Origin: Euprymna scolopes | Lineage: Eukaryota > Mollusca > Cephalopoda > Sepiida > Sepiolidae | Length of the DNA: 43,322 nt | Reading direction: 5' to 3' | Assembly (NCBI GenBank): GCA_024364805.1 | Contig: CM044514.1 | Span: forward strand, 44,978,037 to 45,021,358 | Shown here: in pieces, positions 11,236-22,086 of the stretch | Layout: each line of letters begins with the position of its first letter | How positions within the stretch are numbered: position 1 is the stretch's first letter | Notes under the pieces: generated by a model | The model's input: only the letters and a program-made list of their open reading frames with translations | What the model was told of the DNA's origin: nothing | Database searches by the model: none | Made by a program: the position numbers and the translations under genes

Positions 11236-11280
11236 GTTTAATAAATTACTGGATTATTGTTATTGATAAAAGTAATGCAG

Positions 11281-11346
11281 TAGCCCGAGTGAATTCGAAC
11301 CCGACACGCCAACCCACGCTCGCACATATAACCACTATATCACGTT
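11281..11346 (-). mobile_element. tRNA-like SINE head or tRNA pseudogene
   Basis: The minus strand gives GATATAGTGGTTATATG (A-box-like) and GGGTTCGAATTC (B-box), with spacing close to a real tRNA. Arms pair poorly. Confidence 0.5.
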
Positions 11347-11779
11347 ATTTCCATCTATAATCACCAATTCCTGTGTAATTAATCAATAAAGAATCGGCCA
11401 CTGCAATCAGGTATAATTGCGGATAATTATGGCGAATGAAAACACGATCAAATTATTAAAGCTAAAAATTCAATCAAATTGCAATAAGCTAAAAAAAAAT
11501 TAATAACGTATGAATATTTTTTTTTGTTTCTTGCTTTTAAAGTATTTAATTATTCTTCTCGTTAATTAATTACGGAAACAAAACGGCATCAATTAAAAAC
11601 AACTGGTTGGAAGTAACGAACTATTAAGAATAAAATTAGCAAGAAAAAGTGGATATTAAAATCATCACGGATTACATACCCGGCGTTGTCAAATAGTCGT
11701 TTTATAATTCAATGAACGAACATATTTATTTTTTTTTGTGGGCCAGTAAGGATCTAGAAGAAAGAAAAGCTTTATTTAG

Positions 11780-12082
11780 TGAAAATGCGATGCCTCTTTT
11801 TGGGCGCAAGAGACAATAGACACTCTTGTAAGAGTAGCTGCACGTATAATTGCGAGGCAATGGTTTGCAATCCCCAACCACACCTCTCCTGAATCGTCAC
11901 TACTTGGGTCCAGTGGTAAGGAGAGGCCCAAGACTGATTGGAAACAATGCCGAGATAAGCGGTGAGCACATACAGCACATGGAATTTCCAAATTGGTTGC
12001 CCATTTTAGTAATAACCAGACTCAACGTTGCTCAACTTCAGTGATCTGACGGGAACCAGTGTGTCAATGTGATTATGCCATA
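11780..12082 (-). mobile_element. 5S rRNA-derived SINE, copy 1
   Basis: On the minus strand the first 119 nt (12082 to 11964) follow the whole length of 5S rRNA: CACTGGTTCCCGTCAGATCA, GAGCAACGTTGAGTCTGG, AAAATGGGCAACC and a GTGCTGTATG end. A body of ~185 bp follows with no 5S similarity. A 5S-type Pol III head on an unrelated body is the SINE3-like organisation. The body differs from that of the second 5S head at 33084. It is too diverged to be a functional 5S gene. Confidence 0.7.
11964..12082 (-). pseudogene. 5S rRNA-like segment
   Basis: Length of 119 nt equals a 5S gene. The internal A-box/C-box promoter region is recognisable but mutated. Likely the promoter head of the SINE rather than a free pseudogene. 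Confidence 0.7.
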
Positions 12083-12149
12083 TTAGTGGAAATAAAATAC
12101 ATTGAAAAGAAAGACAGATACAACAAGTAAAGAAAGTGCTTACACGAAA

Positions 12150-12247
12150 ATCTGACATTCAAGTCTACATAACTTATGTATAACTTCGAGAGGCTTTACA
12201 ATTAAAGGAAGAGTTCATTGTTATCCGAAGGGTGGGCAGTACAACAC
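12150..12247 (+). mobile_element. Partial LTR, relative of the solo LTR at 37.3 kb
   Basis: GGAAGAGTTCATTGTTATCC and the following GGTGGGCAGTACAACA match the last ~65 bp of the LTR at 37304-37558. Similarity fades upstream. Old, broken LTR remnant; only the 3' part is recognisable. Confidence 0.5.
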
Positions 12248-13039
12248 TTTTAAAATTAGTTTTGCAAAGAAAAAAAAAATAGATCGGACATCTTACAAAA
12301 CGATGAAATGTAAATCCAATAAATACTTCCAAGTGTTTGAACTGTTAACTTTATAAATAACTGAAAGAATACCCGCCCCAGGGCAGGAAAAATGAATTCT
12401 TCAAATAACACAATATTGTACTACTTTTATTTCCCAACACAAAGATTAAAATCAAGATATAATGATATTAAAACTTAGGTCTAGAATCCTTATTTCAATT
12501 CTGATCAAAATCCATTACATAATTTTGATTATAGAAAATTACTAAAATGTTAAGCTTGATGGGTCTTAAGAAAAATATTGAAATTCAAGGAATCTTGCTT
12601 AATTGGTGTCTTATGACTGGATCAGATTCAGTGCAAATTTGATATATTTGCATTTTCAAATGGGAGGTGTTCCCATCAGTGTGTCTCTTTATATATATTA
12701 TGCAATTTATTGCATTTTTAGGTTTAATAATTTAATTTTTAATTATAAACTATAATTTCATGCAAATCAGAAGTATCTGAATTTTCTTGAAAAATGTCCG
12801 CCCCAGATTGACACAATTTAAATACAAATAAAATTAAATTAAACATAGCCTACATTTAGATACCTTGCGCATATTAGTTGTGTGTTAAAAGTCATAATGA
12901 TCGATTAATTAGTTTTGTAACGTAGCTGTTACCGTCGCAAATAAACAAACAAATAAAACAGGAATAGACACAAATAAATAACCAGGTCAGCATTTTCTTT
13001 TTTACAAAACGTTTTCATTCCCGATATTTTCGGCACCAC
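12248..13039. other. AT-rich spacer
   Basis: No gene or recognised repeat. Confidence 0.45.
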
Positions 13040-13430
13040 TTAAAACGTCTCTCGCTGCCACATATTCATTTTAGCCTGGAACACGTTTCTTCTTCCAACC
13101 GCACGCCAGGTACAGCCGGTCAAGTTTCGTTTGCGTCTATTTCCTTCTTCATCGTCTTTCTTTTTCTGGTCCCATACCGGCCTCAGCCGGCCATTTCCGT
13201 CTTCGCATTTTCGTACATATCGACATCGTTTCTGTTCGAACACGTGTTGCATTTTTTCTCTTTTCTTTCGTTCTAATTCTCGCGCATACTTCCTAATTTG
13301 CATGTGCAGTTTTTAGACTACTGCTGCTATTGCTGCTACATCTGCCACTCTCTATGCAAGCCACCATCCTTCGCTGATGCTGATACGTTCCACGCGTTAA
13401 CACACGCTACGTTACACACCTTCCCTTGAA
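13040..13430 (-). other. GC-elevated island with an 87-codon ORF; possible exon
   Basis: This stretch is visibly richer in G, C and CpG than everything around it. The minus-strand ORF 13303-13040 encodes a highly charged peptide (RKYARELERKKREKMQHV, then RRKRNL), which could be helical. An opposing 61-codon ORF overlaps it. I see no known domain and cannot confirm splice sites. It could be an exon of an unplaced host gene, a regulatory element or chance. Confidence 0.2.
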
Positions 13431-14409
13431 AAAAATTATTTACAAGAATTTATTTAAACCTTTCTTAGGCAATAAAAGAAAACAAGAAAACTATAAATTT
13501 CACACAATAAAACACGAATAATTAAATCCAAATAAAAATTTCTTAGTGTATAATCTATTCGATATTTCTATTTTACACTTGTTTCCGTCACAAGTTCCTT
13601 TCCTTGTTTATTCTTTCCTTTTTTCATTGATAAAAATAAAAGAATTCCAGTATGTTCTTCCAAATATTTAAAGACACCATTTTAATACGTTGAAAGGGGA
13701 AAAAACTCAATGAACTGTTTAAAAAGCAAGAATGTATGTGTTTTCAGAATTTCCACTGAAGTAGTATTGAAGTATTTCAGTTGGTTGTGCAAGAATACAT
13801 GTTCAAATGTTAAAACAATTTTACAAAGCCAGTCAAATCATTGCAAGACCAAATCGGAATTTTCATAGTCTTTGATGTTTGTCAGCCCTGAATCTGAAAA
13901 TTCATCAAACTGAAACGGAATATTTTTATTTTAGTAATAACGTCAGTTATTTTTTTCTTGACAGTCTTTATAACACATATGTTATGATGTTATTTGTGAT
14001 TCAAGATACATTTATTTATTTTTTCGTTTGAGGTTTTTGCACAGATTTTTCTTATCCTTTTCTTGTCCCTCGGGACAAGATCACAGTGTAGTATCTGTTC
14101 TTCAGATGCTGCACTTCAATTTCTTGTTCTCTGTCAGTGGAGGAGAAATCCTTCATGACTGAGACAATTTCTATTTTTGTTCCTTTTCTCCACATTAAAA
14201 AAACGACCCTGGTGTCTAACTCTGTCCCGAGGCATTGTAAATAAATACATGAACCCTCGAATCCCTTCTCAATATCCTATTAGTCATAACATTAATATCT
14301 CTCCTTGCTCAATGATAGATATTTATGCCAGTGCCCAAATAGTTTTCTTTTTGAAAACTTGACTAAACTAGTTATAACATTGTTCCTAATCCTATGATTC
14401 ATCATTGTT
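13431..14409. other. AT-rich spacer with one perfect hairpin
   Basis: No gene recognised. CTTGTCCCTCGGGACAAG at about 14063-14080 is an 8-bp perfect inverted repeat with a 2-nt loop. Confidence 0.45.
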
Positions 14410-14590
14410 TAGTTACTTTTAACGAGATTATTTGAGCGAACACTAGTTAATCTAACCCTTTGGTTAATCGATGCCCTTTTTTGTCTCTTAACAGCTTAAA
14501 CCCTGTTTGGTGAGATTATTAAAGATACTTTCGGCCTATTTTGTCTCTAAAAGTGCTCAGTCACTTTTGACGAGATTATTCAAGACAATT
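14410..14590. repeat. Short degenerate tandem repeat
   Basis: Three units share GAGATTATT (14424, 14512, 14572) and two share TTTTGTCTCT. Spacings are 88 and 60 bp, so the array is irregular. Confidence 0.5.
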
Positions 14591-15120
14591 ACGATTGACA
14601 CCTGATCCAACGGGCCAGAGGCATTATCAGTGTCCCTGACTTAATCGGATCATTATAAAACCATTATTGCGTTTTCCCTTTTTCTGACACAATACAGTTT
14701 AACCTCACCATTAAGCATTGCCACTCTACTACTCTATAATTTCTGCTACCCTCTAAGCTTCTTTGTTCATAAACTCACTCAACAAAGTCCAATCACTAAT
14801 TTCTGATGGTCACGTTGCATACCCTGGAAATTTGATCCATTGTCCAAATTCTATCGACAACTTTCGGACTGTCTAAATAAAATTTTTTTCACTATTTTTA
14901 CTTTCCATCTTTCTAGCCGAGGACTGGTGAACGTCCCAAATGTTTATCTTTCTACCACAGTCGTAATGCAAGCTACTACGCCTCATAGTCATGAAGAGTT
15001 TCAGTTTCAAAGAACAAATTCCCCCATGCCAGGTGTTCTACCTGACTGCCACGCAGCCTTGTTTTTATTTCAAAATTAAAACTACTTAACATTTTAATAT
15101 TTCAGTGCTCCGTATTTATC
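14591..15120. other. Spacer, nothing recognised
   Basis: A 79-codon ORF at 14840-15079 has no recognised similarity and no conserved counterpart in the window. Confidence 0.4.
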
Positions 15121-15575
15121 GGAACACACGAAGCAAAATACCAAAAAAGCAAAAAAAAAAAAGCAACAAAAAAAAAAAACAACAAAAAAACAAAAGCACC
15201 AGACACGGTGAAAAATATCGCACATAAAATACAAATACAGATGCTAATTCACCAACACACTGAAACACAAAAAACTAACAGACAAGCACGCAATAAAGTA
15301 ACAAAACGCGCAACTACACACTAGAACATAAATATGCGTAATCACTCATACATATACACGAGCACACATACACAAAAACAATAACACATAAACATACTTT
15401 AACACAAACACTTTCAATTACATACTCACACACAAACACACTAACACACAAACGCACACTAACATATAGACACAAGTAATCATATACATTAACACAAATA
15501 AAACACACGTACAATAACACACAACTACACTGACACGCAAGCGCACTAACACAGACACACACAAATGCACAATAT
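15121..15575. repeat. A-rich then CA-rich low-complexity tract
   Basis: Poly-A/CAA runs (15145-15195) pass into ~330 bp of degenerate ACACA-type repeats. The long minus-strand ORF here, rich in Val and Cys, is a by-product of the repeat. Confidence 0.8.
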
Positions 15576-15874
15576 CTGATCAGATATTCTTTAGAATAGA
15601 GATTCACCAGAAAAGTTAAAAATTAATAATTTTATCTAATTTAATTGAAGACTAATATTATTCACGTTGTATTTTGTTTTTGTTTTTCTGATTATTGTCC
15701 CCATCTATCTAAATAAAATCGGTATTTGTTAGGCATGAGCACCCAAAGAATGTCAGTTCTTATCGAATCGATTTTAAGTATTGATGTAAAATCCTGAGTT
15801 TGTCCCGGAAATTGCCGATTACGATTAGAAAGCCAACTTTTTTCTTTTCTTTTTATGACGTTTTAATTTTAATT

Positions 15875-16510
15875 TGAAAAACTGATATCTCCTTGATGCC
15901 GATTGCTTACAAGTACCAAATAATTAGACATCTTCACGTGTGTGCGCATATGCGTGTGTGTGTATTTGTGTGATTGGATGATTTCAACATTTTTCTCGAT
16001 TCTGATGCAATTACTGATTCCGATTCAGATTATTTTAAATTCTCAAAAAATTTAGCTACGGCGTTTGATTTCTTTTATTTCCGAATTGTCATAAGAACCC
16101 ATGTAATATGCGTATATATTTTCGTAAAGTAAAAAAAAAATACACTTTTGGAGTGATCTATAGATGTAGTTTTAAATCAATTAATATCTATCCTTTTTAT
16201 CATTAGTGCCAGCAATAAGAAATTAAGTTTTAAACAAAAACAAACAAAAGAAATCACTAAAAGAATCGTTTTTTTTTTACATTGGAAAATAAGCACAAAT
16301 TTTCCGATTCCGATACTCCTAAAAGTTCCGATTTTTCCTATTCTTGATTTTGATTCAGAGTAATCGCCCTAACAGTAGTAATAATTTCCAGACGACATAA
16401 ATATAGTCATAAAGAAGGCGTAATCGTATCCTCTGGCTTCATATGAATTGGAATCTGTTCGCGAATATATACTTTTCTGTTTTATTTTTACTTTACTTGC
16501 TTGGTCTGTA
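15875..16510 (+). repeat. Unclassified interspersed repeat R2, copy A
   Basis: About 636 bp that recurs end to end at 26653-27320. Both copies start at TGAAAAACTGATATCTCC and end at TTGGTCTGTAT. Shared landmarks include GTGATTGGATGATTTCAACA, GATTCCGAT repeats, TAAGAACCCATGTAATATG and GAGTAATCGCCCTAACAG. No coding domain or clear terminal repeats were found. Strand is arbitrary. Confidence 0.85.
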
Positions 16511-16954
16511 TCAGTAATCACACTTCATTTCGAATTGATTGCTAAACATGGCGAAGAGTTTGACCTAAACTTGTATTTTTACGCCCAGACTTGGTTTGGC
16601 GTTTTTCGCACGCAAACTGCACGCCATCTATAATGACTTTGCCATAAAACGAAGAGTGGAATGGCTGAAAGCCGAGAGTTATCGACAGAAATAAAAATAG
16701 CCAATATCAGTCGGCCATTACGAGCAGCCTCGGTTTCGATCTTTATATTTTTTATTCTTTGGGTAGAGTAAGAAATTTCAACCGAGATCAAAGATAGTAA
16801 TATTAATAACTATCAGATTTACGGCAAGGGTGTATAATGAGATTATACCCGTTCTCAGCTGGCATCAGTTTGCCACAGAGTGTAATATGATCATAAGTGT
16901 GTCAAATGCGCAGACAAATAAATGAAAACTTTTGCAGTTTTTATTATTTCAATT
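16511..16954. other. Spacer
   Basis: Flank of R2 with no recognised gene. Short ORFs at 16448-16633 and 16579-16791 overlap on opposite strands and have no similarity that I recognise. Confidence 0.4.
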
Positions 16955-17070
16955 ATTGTTTTCATCTGGATGGTATTTGCATTACGTTTCGAATGATGTA
17001 CCTACCGACTTTCTTCAGGTGCATATTAACGAACGTGGGGATATTTATCTTGAACTTGAACCGAACCCAT
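16955..17070 (-). mobile_element. Diverged Penelope-tail fragment
   Basis: The plus strand reads ACGTTTCGAATGATGTACC and CTTTCTTCAGGTGCATATT, a diverged version of the block at 31450-31490 and 35925-35967. On the minus strand this is the conserved CACCTGAAGAA...CGAAACGT segment of the window's Penelope-like tail. Confidence 0.5.
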
Positions 17071-17140
17071 TAATTAATCTAATCTATGGGAGTAGTTTGT
17101 TCTCGTTTTGTCAACCCTGACGGGGTAAAAGTTTAAAGTA

Positions 17141-17264
17141 ATTTTTAATTGTATTTTTATCATCGCTCGTTATCTTTAACTGTATTTTTAACATCGCTCA
17201 TTATTTTTGATTGTATTTTTAGCATCGTTCGTTATTTTTAATAGTAGTTTTAGCGTCGCTAGTG
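17141..17264. repeat. 31-bp minisatellite, four units
   Basis: The GTATTTTTA landmark and its final variant GTAGTTTTA fall at 17151, 17182, 17213 and 17244, exactly 31 bp apart. The unit is TTATTTTTAATTGTATTTTT followed by AGCATCGCTCG with a few changes. Confidence 0.9.
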
Positions 17265-18430
17265 CCGAAGATTGAGAATGAAGACAACTGGAAGTTACTT
17301 TAAATCAGTCAGATAAAGCACAGAGTGTGAGGCAAAGTATTGCAGTTGTTTAATACATGGTAGTATTCGGCAGGATGTAGAGGAAATGTGTGATCAATGA
17401 AATGTATCATAGTCTCGAACATGTTTCAATCGCTTACTTAAGACGGTAATGGATGCCAACACTAGTTGAAGTACACGCCCACTAAGGGTTTTCTTAAATA
17501 TTTCATAAATGTCAACTAAATTAGAAAACCATGCTTTCGCTTTAAATTGCAATATAAACAGTAGAGTATCGGCAAGGATTAATTATTAAAATATTAAAAA
17601 CAATAAACCTATAACAAATTATACAAATTCCCCATCTTTAAAAAAAAAATTAGGAATATAATGAAAATAAAACAACAACAAAAAAACGCGCTGTCTGCCA
17701 AAATAATATAAGAAGACCAACGCGTATGGTGATGTAAACGGACCATTTTAGAATTTGCGATCTTTCAGAAATGTGAAAATCACGGCCATTTTCTCTGTAA
17801 ATAAATGGAAAGTGTTAGAATTGTACTGACACAAGAAATATCAACATTGGCTGTAAAAACGATATTATGGAAGGAAAAATGGAAGGGTGCAGAAAAACAA
17901 CTTAAAAGGCGTAATAACGTATGTATTCCGATTTATAAATTAATCAATCAGAAAAGTTGTTAATTTTTACGAGAAAATGATCATCACACCACAAAGGTTA
18001 AAAAGATGGAATGATTGTTAGAACTATATTTGAATAGTTGCAGGGACGGTTTCTAACAGGAATCTGTTGATATTGGATTAGCAGATGACCAAGTTGTTAT
18101 CCATATGTAATTCATATTATAACCAGTCCTGTGGCAATGTTTTCAACAGACGGGAACCCCTTACGAAGATGCTCTGTTTGTGGAAATTCCGCCTGACTCT
18201 TAGTACATAGAAAGAAGGGAAAGTTTTTTTTTTGCGTTTTGGAAGAAAAGGCGAGTTCTTACTTTGAATTTCTTACAAGAAAGGAACACAGATTAAAGCT
18301 CGGTCGAGCACCTTGTATGAAATTACGATTGTGTAAAGATACACAAGTTCTTCGAGATAGGTAATAGATGATTGATCATACTCTGAAGTATACGCAGAAA
18401 AGTGTTTGATAAAGATAAGATGATAATTAT
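17265..18430. other. AT-rich spacer
   Basis: No gene or recognised repeat. Confidence 0.45.
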
Positions 18431-18482
18431 GCTGCTGCTGCTGCTGATGATGATGATGATGACGGTGGTGGTGGTGGTGGTG

Positions 18483-18533
<51 letters not shown>

Positions 18534-18538
18534 GCGAT
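18431..18538 (+). repeat. Compound triplet microsatellite
   Basis: Successive blocks of CTG, ATG, GTG and about 17 ATC triplets. The homopolymeric ORFs on both strands are artefacts of the triplets. Confidence 0.95.
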
Positions 18539-19129
18539 AACAATGAGGATGACAATGACGATGATGATCATGATGAAACCTTTAAACATTGCTCCATTTC
18601 TTAAAATGAATTCTTTTTCTTCTCGCGATGTTCAAACGTCATCGTTTTCATCTCTTTTATTCGCTTCACTTTTTTCTTTTCAGCATTCTTTCGCTTCTCC
18701 CATTGACTGGCAAATACTGAACCAACTGAGCCACGCGGTTTTTACTATCGTTGTTCCTTAATGGCCTCCATTTTAATGACGTGCTAATGTTCTAGGAACC
18801 ACAGTTCTTAAGAGGCTTTTCTGTTGCACGCCATAACAGACAAACGCCGACCACAGTAACTAAACAAGGCAATCTTCCATGAATTCCATTTACTTAACTC
18901 GTTCGCCAATATAATTCTAGCTTTATTGATGACACTAGTGAATATGATATTCTAAGTGAGTAATATACATTCTATGACTACTTCTTCTGTGTCTGTGTAT
19001 ATCTCTGTGTGTTCATAGCTTTATGTAACTTTTTACGTATTCACACCAAAAAGGCACATTACCACTGTAAGACGTAAGAGGTTACTATGAATAAGAAACC
19101 ATGCCTCTGTTCATATTACATTTATACAT
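18539..19129. other. Spacer
   Basis: No recognised gene. The 119-codon ORF over 18402-18761 is mostly microsatellite. Confidence 0.45.
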
Positions 19130-19465
19130 TAACGTGTTAGTACGGTCGAAGAGGTAGGAAAAAAGGAAGGGAATTCCAAAGTTTAGCAATTCAAGAAAAG
19201 AAACTATTAGAGTAGAAGGTTTTCCCTCACGTAGGTACCTCTATAGTGAAGAGGTGGTATTTTGTTGTTTATGGATTTAGTTATGAATTTCTATGTCCAG
19301 GGGGCAACAATGCTATGAATCCGTCGAAGCACATACCATAAAATTACTTATAAAACAAATATAGAGATGCAGCATTGTGGCGATGAGACAAGGTTGGAGT
19401 TTGTTTGTACATAGTAGGATCTATTAGATTCGAAATCCTTTTTAGATCCTGTCCAATAGAGAGAA
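19130..19465 (-). mobile_element. LINE 3' fragment (CR1/Jockey-type, family D)
   Basis: The minus strand, in one frame with interruptions, reads TLSHRHNAASLYLFYK, then TTKYHLFTIEVPT, YSNSFFS and IAKLWNSLP. This is the post-RT C-terminal signature of CR1/Jockey-group LINEs. It contains at least three in-frame stops and is 5' truncated. It differs from families A and B. Confidence 0.7.
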
Positions 19466-20131
19466 ATTATTATTGTGGCTCACAAGGAGCTTTCACACAG
19501 GTCGTAAATGATCTCTTCTTGAAAATAGCTTGTGGTCTTCTCTGGAAGCTGAGTAACAACAAGTCTCCCCAGTTTTCCAATGCTCTCCACTTCTTCTGAC
19601 AACATTTGCAAATAATTTGAATTATCGCAAAAGCCGCCCACCATCGATCTCTCGCTAGCAGTGTCCATTGGTCTCCATTGGAATTTGAGTGGCACTAAGC
19701 CTCCCCAAGGTCGCAGTTCTCTTTGCACTTGCCTAGCGGACGTCTGGTCAGTGCTCTCTACTCGGTCTTTCCATCCTCCTTGACCCCCTCGACTATTTGG
19801 CAGCATTCTTTTTTGAGGGGCGGAGATTGGGTAATGGGAGAGGATGAGAGAGGGAATGGGGAGGGATAGAGAACTTATAGATATGTATCTTCAATGTTCT
19901 TGGTTCCATGTAACGTTTCTTCATGTTTTGTCTCTGCAGCAGTTTGCCTGGTTCGTGCGTGTGGAGCTCATGTGTATTAGTCCCCGTATTCAAGGGGTTT
20001 CCTTAATATTTCAGCTGTTTTCATTATTGTTATTCGTTACATCTTTCCAGTCATTCCTCTGATTCCAATTCCTCCTATTCTTTTCTCAAAGTTTTCGGAA
20101 TTTATCCTAGTGCCCCTACTATTATAGGTAC
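19466..20131 (-). mobile_element. LINE 3' region, family B, with (AAT)n tail
   Basis: On the minus strand, just below the triplet microsatellite, the frames give IVGALG and later TAEILRKPLEYG with a stop near 19985, resembling the VGALG...ILRKVL C-terminus of some non-LTR retrotransposons. A ~500-bp 3' UTR follows and ends at GAGCCACAATAATAAT, i.e. a short (AAT)n tail. The 108-codon minus-strand ORF at 19480-19806 lies in this UTR. Clade is uncertain. Confidence 0.55.
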
Positions 20132-20388
20132 TATCTTTATTATTATTATTATTATTATTNNNNNNNNNNNNNNNNNNNNNNNNNNNNNNNNNNNNNNNNN
20201 NNNNNNNNNNNNNNNNNNNNNNNNNNNNNNNNNNNNNNNNNNNNNNNNNNNNNNNNNNNNNNNNNNNNNNNNNNNNNNNNNNNNNNNNNNNNNNNNNNNN
20301 NNNNNNNNNNNNNNNNNNNNNNNNNTATTATTATTATTATTATTATTGTCATCATTATTATCATTATTATCATTATTATTATTATTGG
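20132..20388. repeat. (ATT)n microsatellite with assembly gap
   Basis: ATT triplets run into 166 N at 20160-20325 and continue to 20388. The repeat probably caused the gap. The sequence just above it, read on the minus strand, ends TTTCAAGAGCCAATAATAAT. That resembles the family-B LINE tail, so a second family-B end may sit there. Confidence 0.9.
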
Positions 20389-20585
20389 CTCTTGAAAGCT
20401 AAAAAAAGCTAAGTAGCCGACTCTAAATTCTAACAGTTTTCCACTTATTTTCTACATTTTCACACTGTTTTACTATATTTCTCTTATCGCGAATACAGTC
20501 GATCAGCCAGTTGCAAGTAACTAGAGACCTTTTCAAGCGATATTGCTTATATAAATGTACTTTTGTATAAGTAATATCACCTGAA
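20389..20585. other. Spacer above the gap
   Basis: No gene recognised. Confidence 0.4.
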
Positions 20586-20712
20586 GAAACATGCTCATGA
20601 ATGTGTAGCGACATATAAATGCTTATGTAAAGCAAATATGTGTGTGTGTGTTTGTGTGCGTCTGTGTGTGTACATGTGTATCTATGTGTTTGTGTCTATA
20701 TAAATTATGTGT
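20586..20712 (+). repeat. Second copy of the 633-684 block plus (GT)n
   Basis: GAAACATGCTCATGAATG through the following ~35 bp matches 633-684 closely, then passes into a degenerate GT-rich tract. Confidence 0.65.
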
Positions 20713-21130
20713 GTGCTTTCTCTTATTACTTCTAATCGTTTGTTCTCCAATTTTACCGCCATTTTTGTTCTTGATATTTGTTTTCCTTCGTAATCGATAC
20801 GGTTGTCGGGGTGATAGGCCATGTAATATTTATTCACAACATCTTTCCGGGTAAGAGAGGGTACACTTCCCAGTGTCCAACTTCCCTTCAAAGAACTCTG
20901 CAACGCACTGACTTGACCCACAGAGATTTAGTCAAACAGGGCATCCTGTTGTTGATTCAGTGTCTGAAGGCCGATTTACTCGTATAATATCAGGAAGTAT
21001 CAGCAATATAAGTATATCCTCTTTCATATACGACTAAAAGAATCTATAAAAAAAAGTATACTTATATTGGTACATTTACTTATCCTCAAAGTATTTATGG
21101 AAATGAAATTCGTTAAAACTCTTGATCTTC
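20713..21130. other. Spacer with an unplaced 79-codon minus ORF
   Basis: The ORF at 20682-20921 on the minus strand (KDVVNKYYMAYHPDNRIDY region) has mixed composition but no domain that I recognise. Probably part of an unrecognised element. Confidence 0.3.
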
Positions 21131-21176
<46 letters not shown>

Positions 21177-21177
21177 G
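21131..21177. repeat. (ATT)n microsatellite, LINE family-B tail
   Basis: About 15 ATT triplets directly follow the family-B LINE 3' end when read on the minus strand. Confidence 0.95.
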
Positions 21178-21575
21178 GCTTACAACGAGCTTTTACGCAG
21201 GTCATCAAAGATCTCTACTTGAAAACAGCCTGTGGGTTTTCACTGGAAGCTGAATGACAAAAGTATCCCAAGATTTGCAGTACTCTCCACCTTTTTCGAT
21301 AACATTTGCAAATAAATTTGCATTATTGCAACAGCTGCTTGCCATTGATTTCTCGTTGGCAGCGGCCATTAGGCTTCACTGGAATTTGAGTGGCATTATG
21401 CTTTTACAGCGTAGGTCTGGTCAGTGCTCACTCGCCGATCTTTCCACCCTCCTTGACTCTACTTTGCTATTCGGTCTCACTCTTTGTGGGGGGGGGGCAG
21501 TGATGTGGTAATGGAGGTGGGGTAGTAATAGAGAACATAGGTATGCAGCTTCAATGTTCTTGGTTCATTGTAGCG
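21178..21575 (-). mobile_element. LINE family B, 3' UTR copy
   Basis: Matches 19480-19910 over ~400 bp: GAGCTTTTACGCAGGTCAT, AACATTTGCAAATAA, GGAATTTGAGTGGCA, GGTCAGTGCTC and CTTCAATGTTCTTGGTTC. It ends in (AAT)n on the minus strand. No coding part is present, so the copy is severely 5' truncated. Confidence 0.75.
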
Positions 21576-21578
21576 CTT

Positions 21579-21582
<4 letters not shown>

Positions 21583-21638
<56 letters not shown>

Positions 21639-21651
21639 AATAAATAAATAG
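21583..21651. repeat. (TAA)n then (TAAA)n
   Basis: About 16 TAA triplets followed by five TAAA units. Confidence 0.95.
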
Positions 21652-21813
21652 CGATAAATTGATCACCGTTTGTTTTCCCATGGCTTCTAACCTTTAACGA
21701 GACAAAATGCAGAATATTTATTTGTTCTGTGATTGAGTTATGTACCTCTCACTTAGATATCTAGGTATTTCTCTCAGCACCTCACACTCTGTATTGCTTC
21801 AACCACTTTCTAA

Positions 21814-22086
21814 TCTATATTATATTTTTCCTAGTCTGTCTGGTTTTCTGTCCGTTCCATTTTTTTCGGAAAATACTAGCCCGATTTGGCTGGAATTTTG
21901 CATTGATCCTTTTTATGATAAAGTGCCACGCACTAAGTATTATGGTATCCTTGTGATGCACAGCTAGGGGTTAATAGAGATTAATAGTTAATGCAAAAAA
22001 TGAGAACAAATTAAACCATATTCAACCATCAGTTTGGCATAAAGCACTCATTCTTTTGCCCATTTCTAACGGGCTAAAAAGTTTAG
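21814..22086 (+). mobile_element. Helitron-like element, family C, short copy
   Basis: Starts A|TCTATATTATATTTTTCC, close to other Helitron starts here. Ends with the hairpin GCCC...GGGC (GCCCATTTCTAACGGGC), then AAAAAGTTTAG and T. The expected final CTAG reads TTAG, one change. About 273 bp, with one internal unit (ACTAAGTATTATGGTATCC) that is present three times in the longer copy at 39.9-40.5 kb. No coding capacity. Confidence 0.6.

Noticed and set aside
11281-11346. Functional tRNA gene
   Set aside because: The arms do not pair well; more likely a SINE head or pseudogene.
11964-12082. Functional 5S rRNA gene
   Set aside because: Many changes in paired regions and internal promoter, no typical terminator, and continuation into a SINE-like body.
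15314-15607. 97-codon minus ORF rich in Cys and Val
   Set aside because: Product of degenerate CA repeats, not a protein gene.
18323-18761. ORFs rich in Met, Ile and Val
   Set aside because: They are translations of the compound triplet microsatellite.
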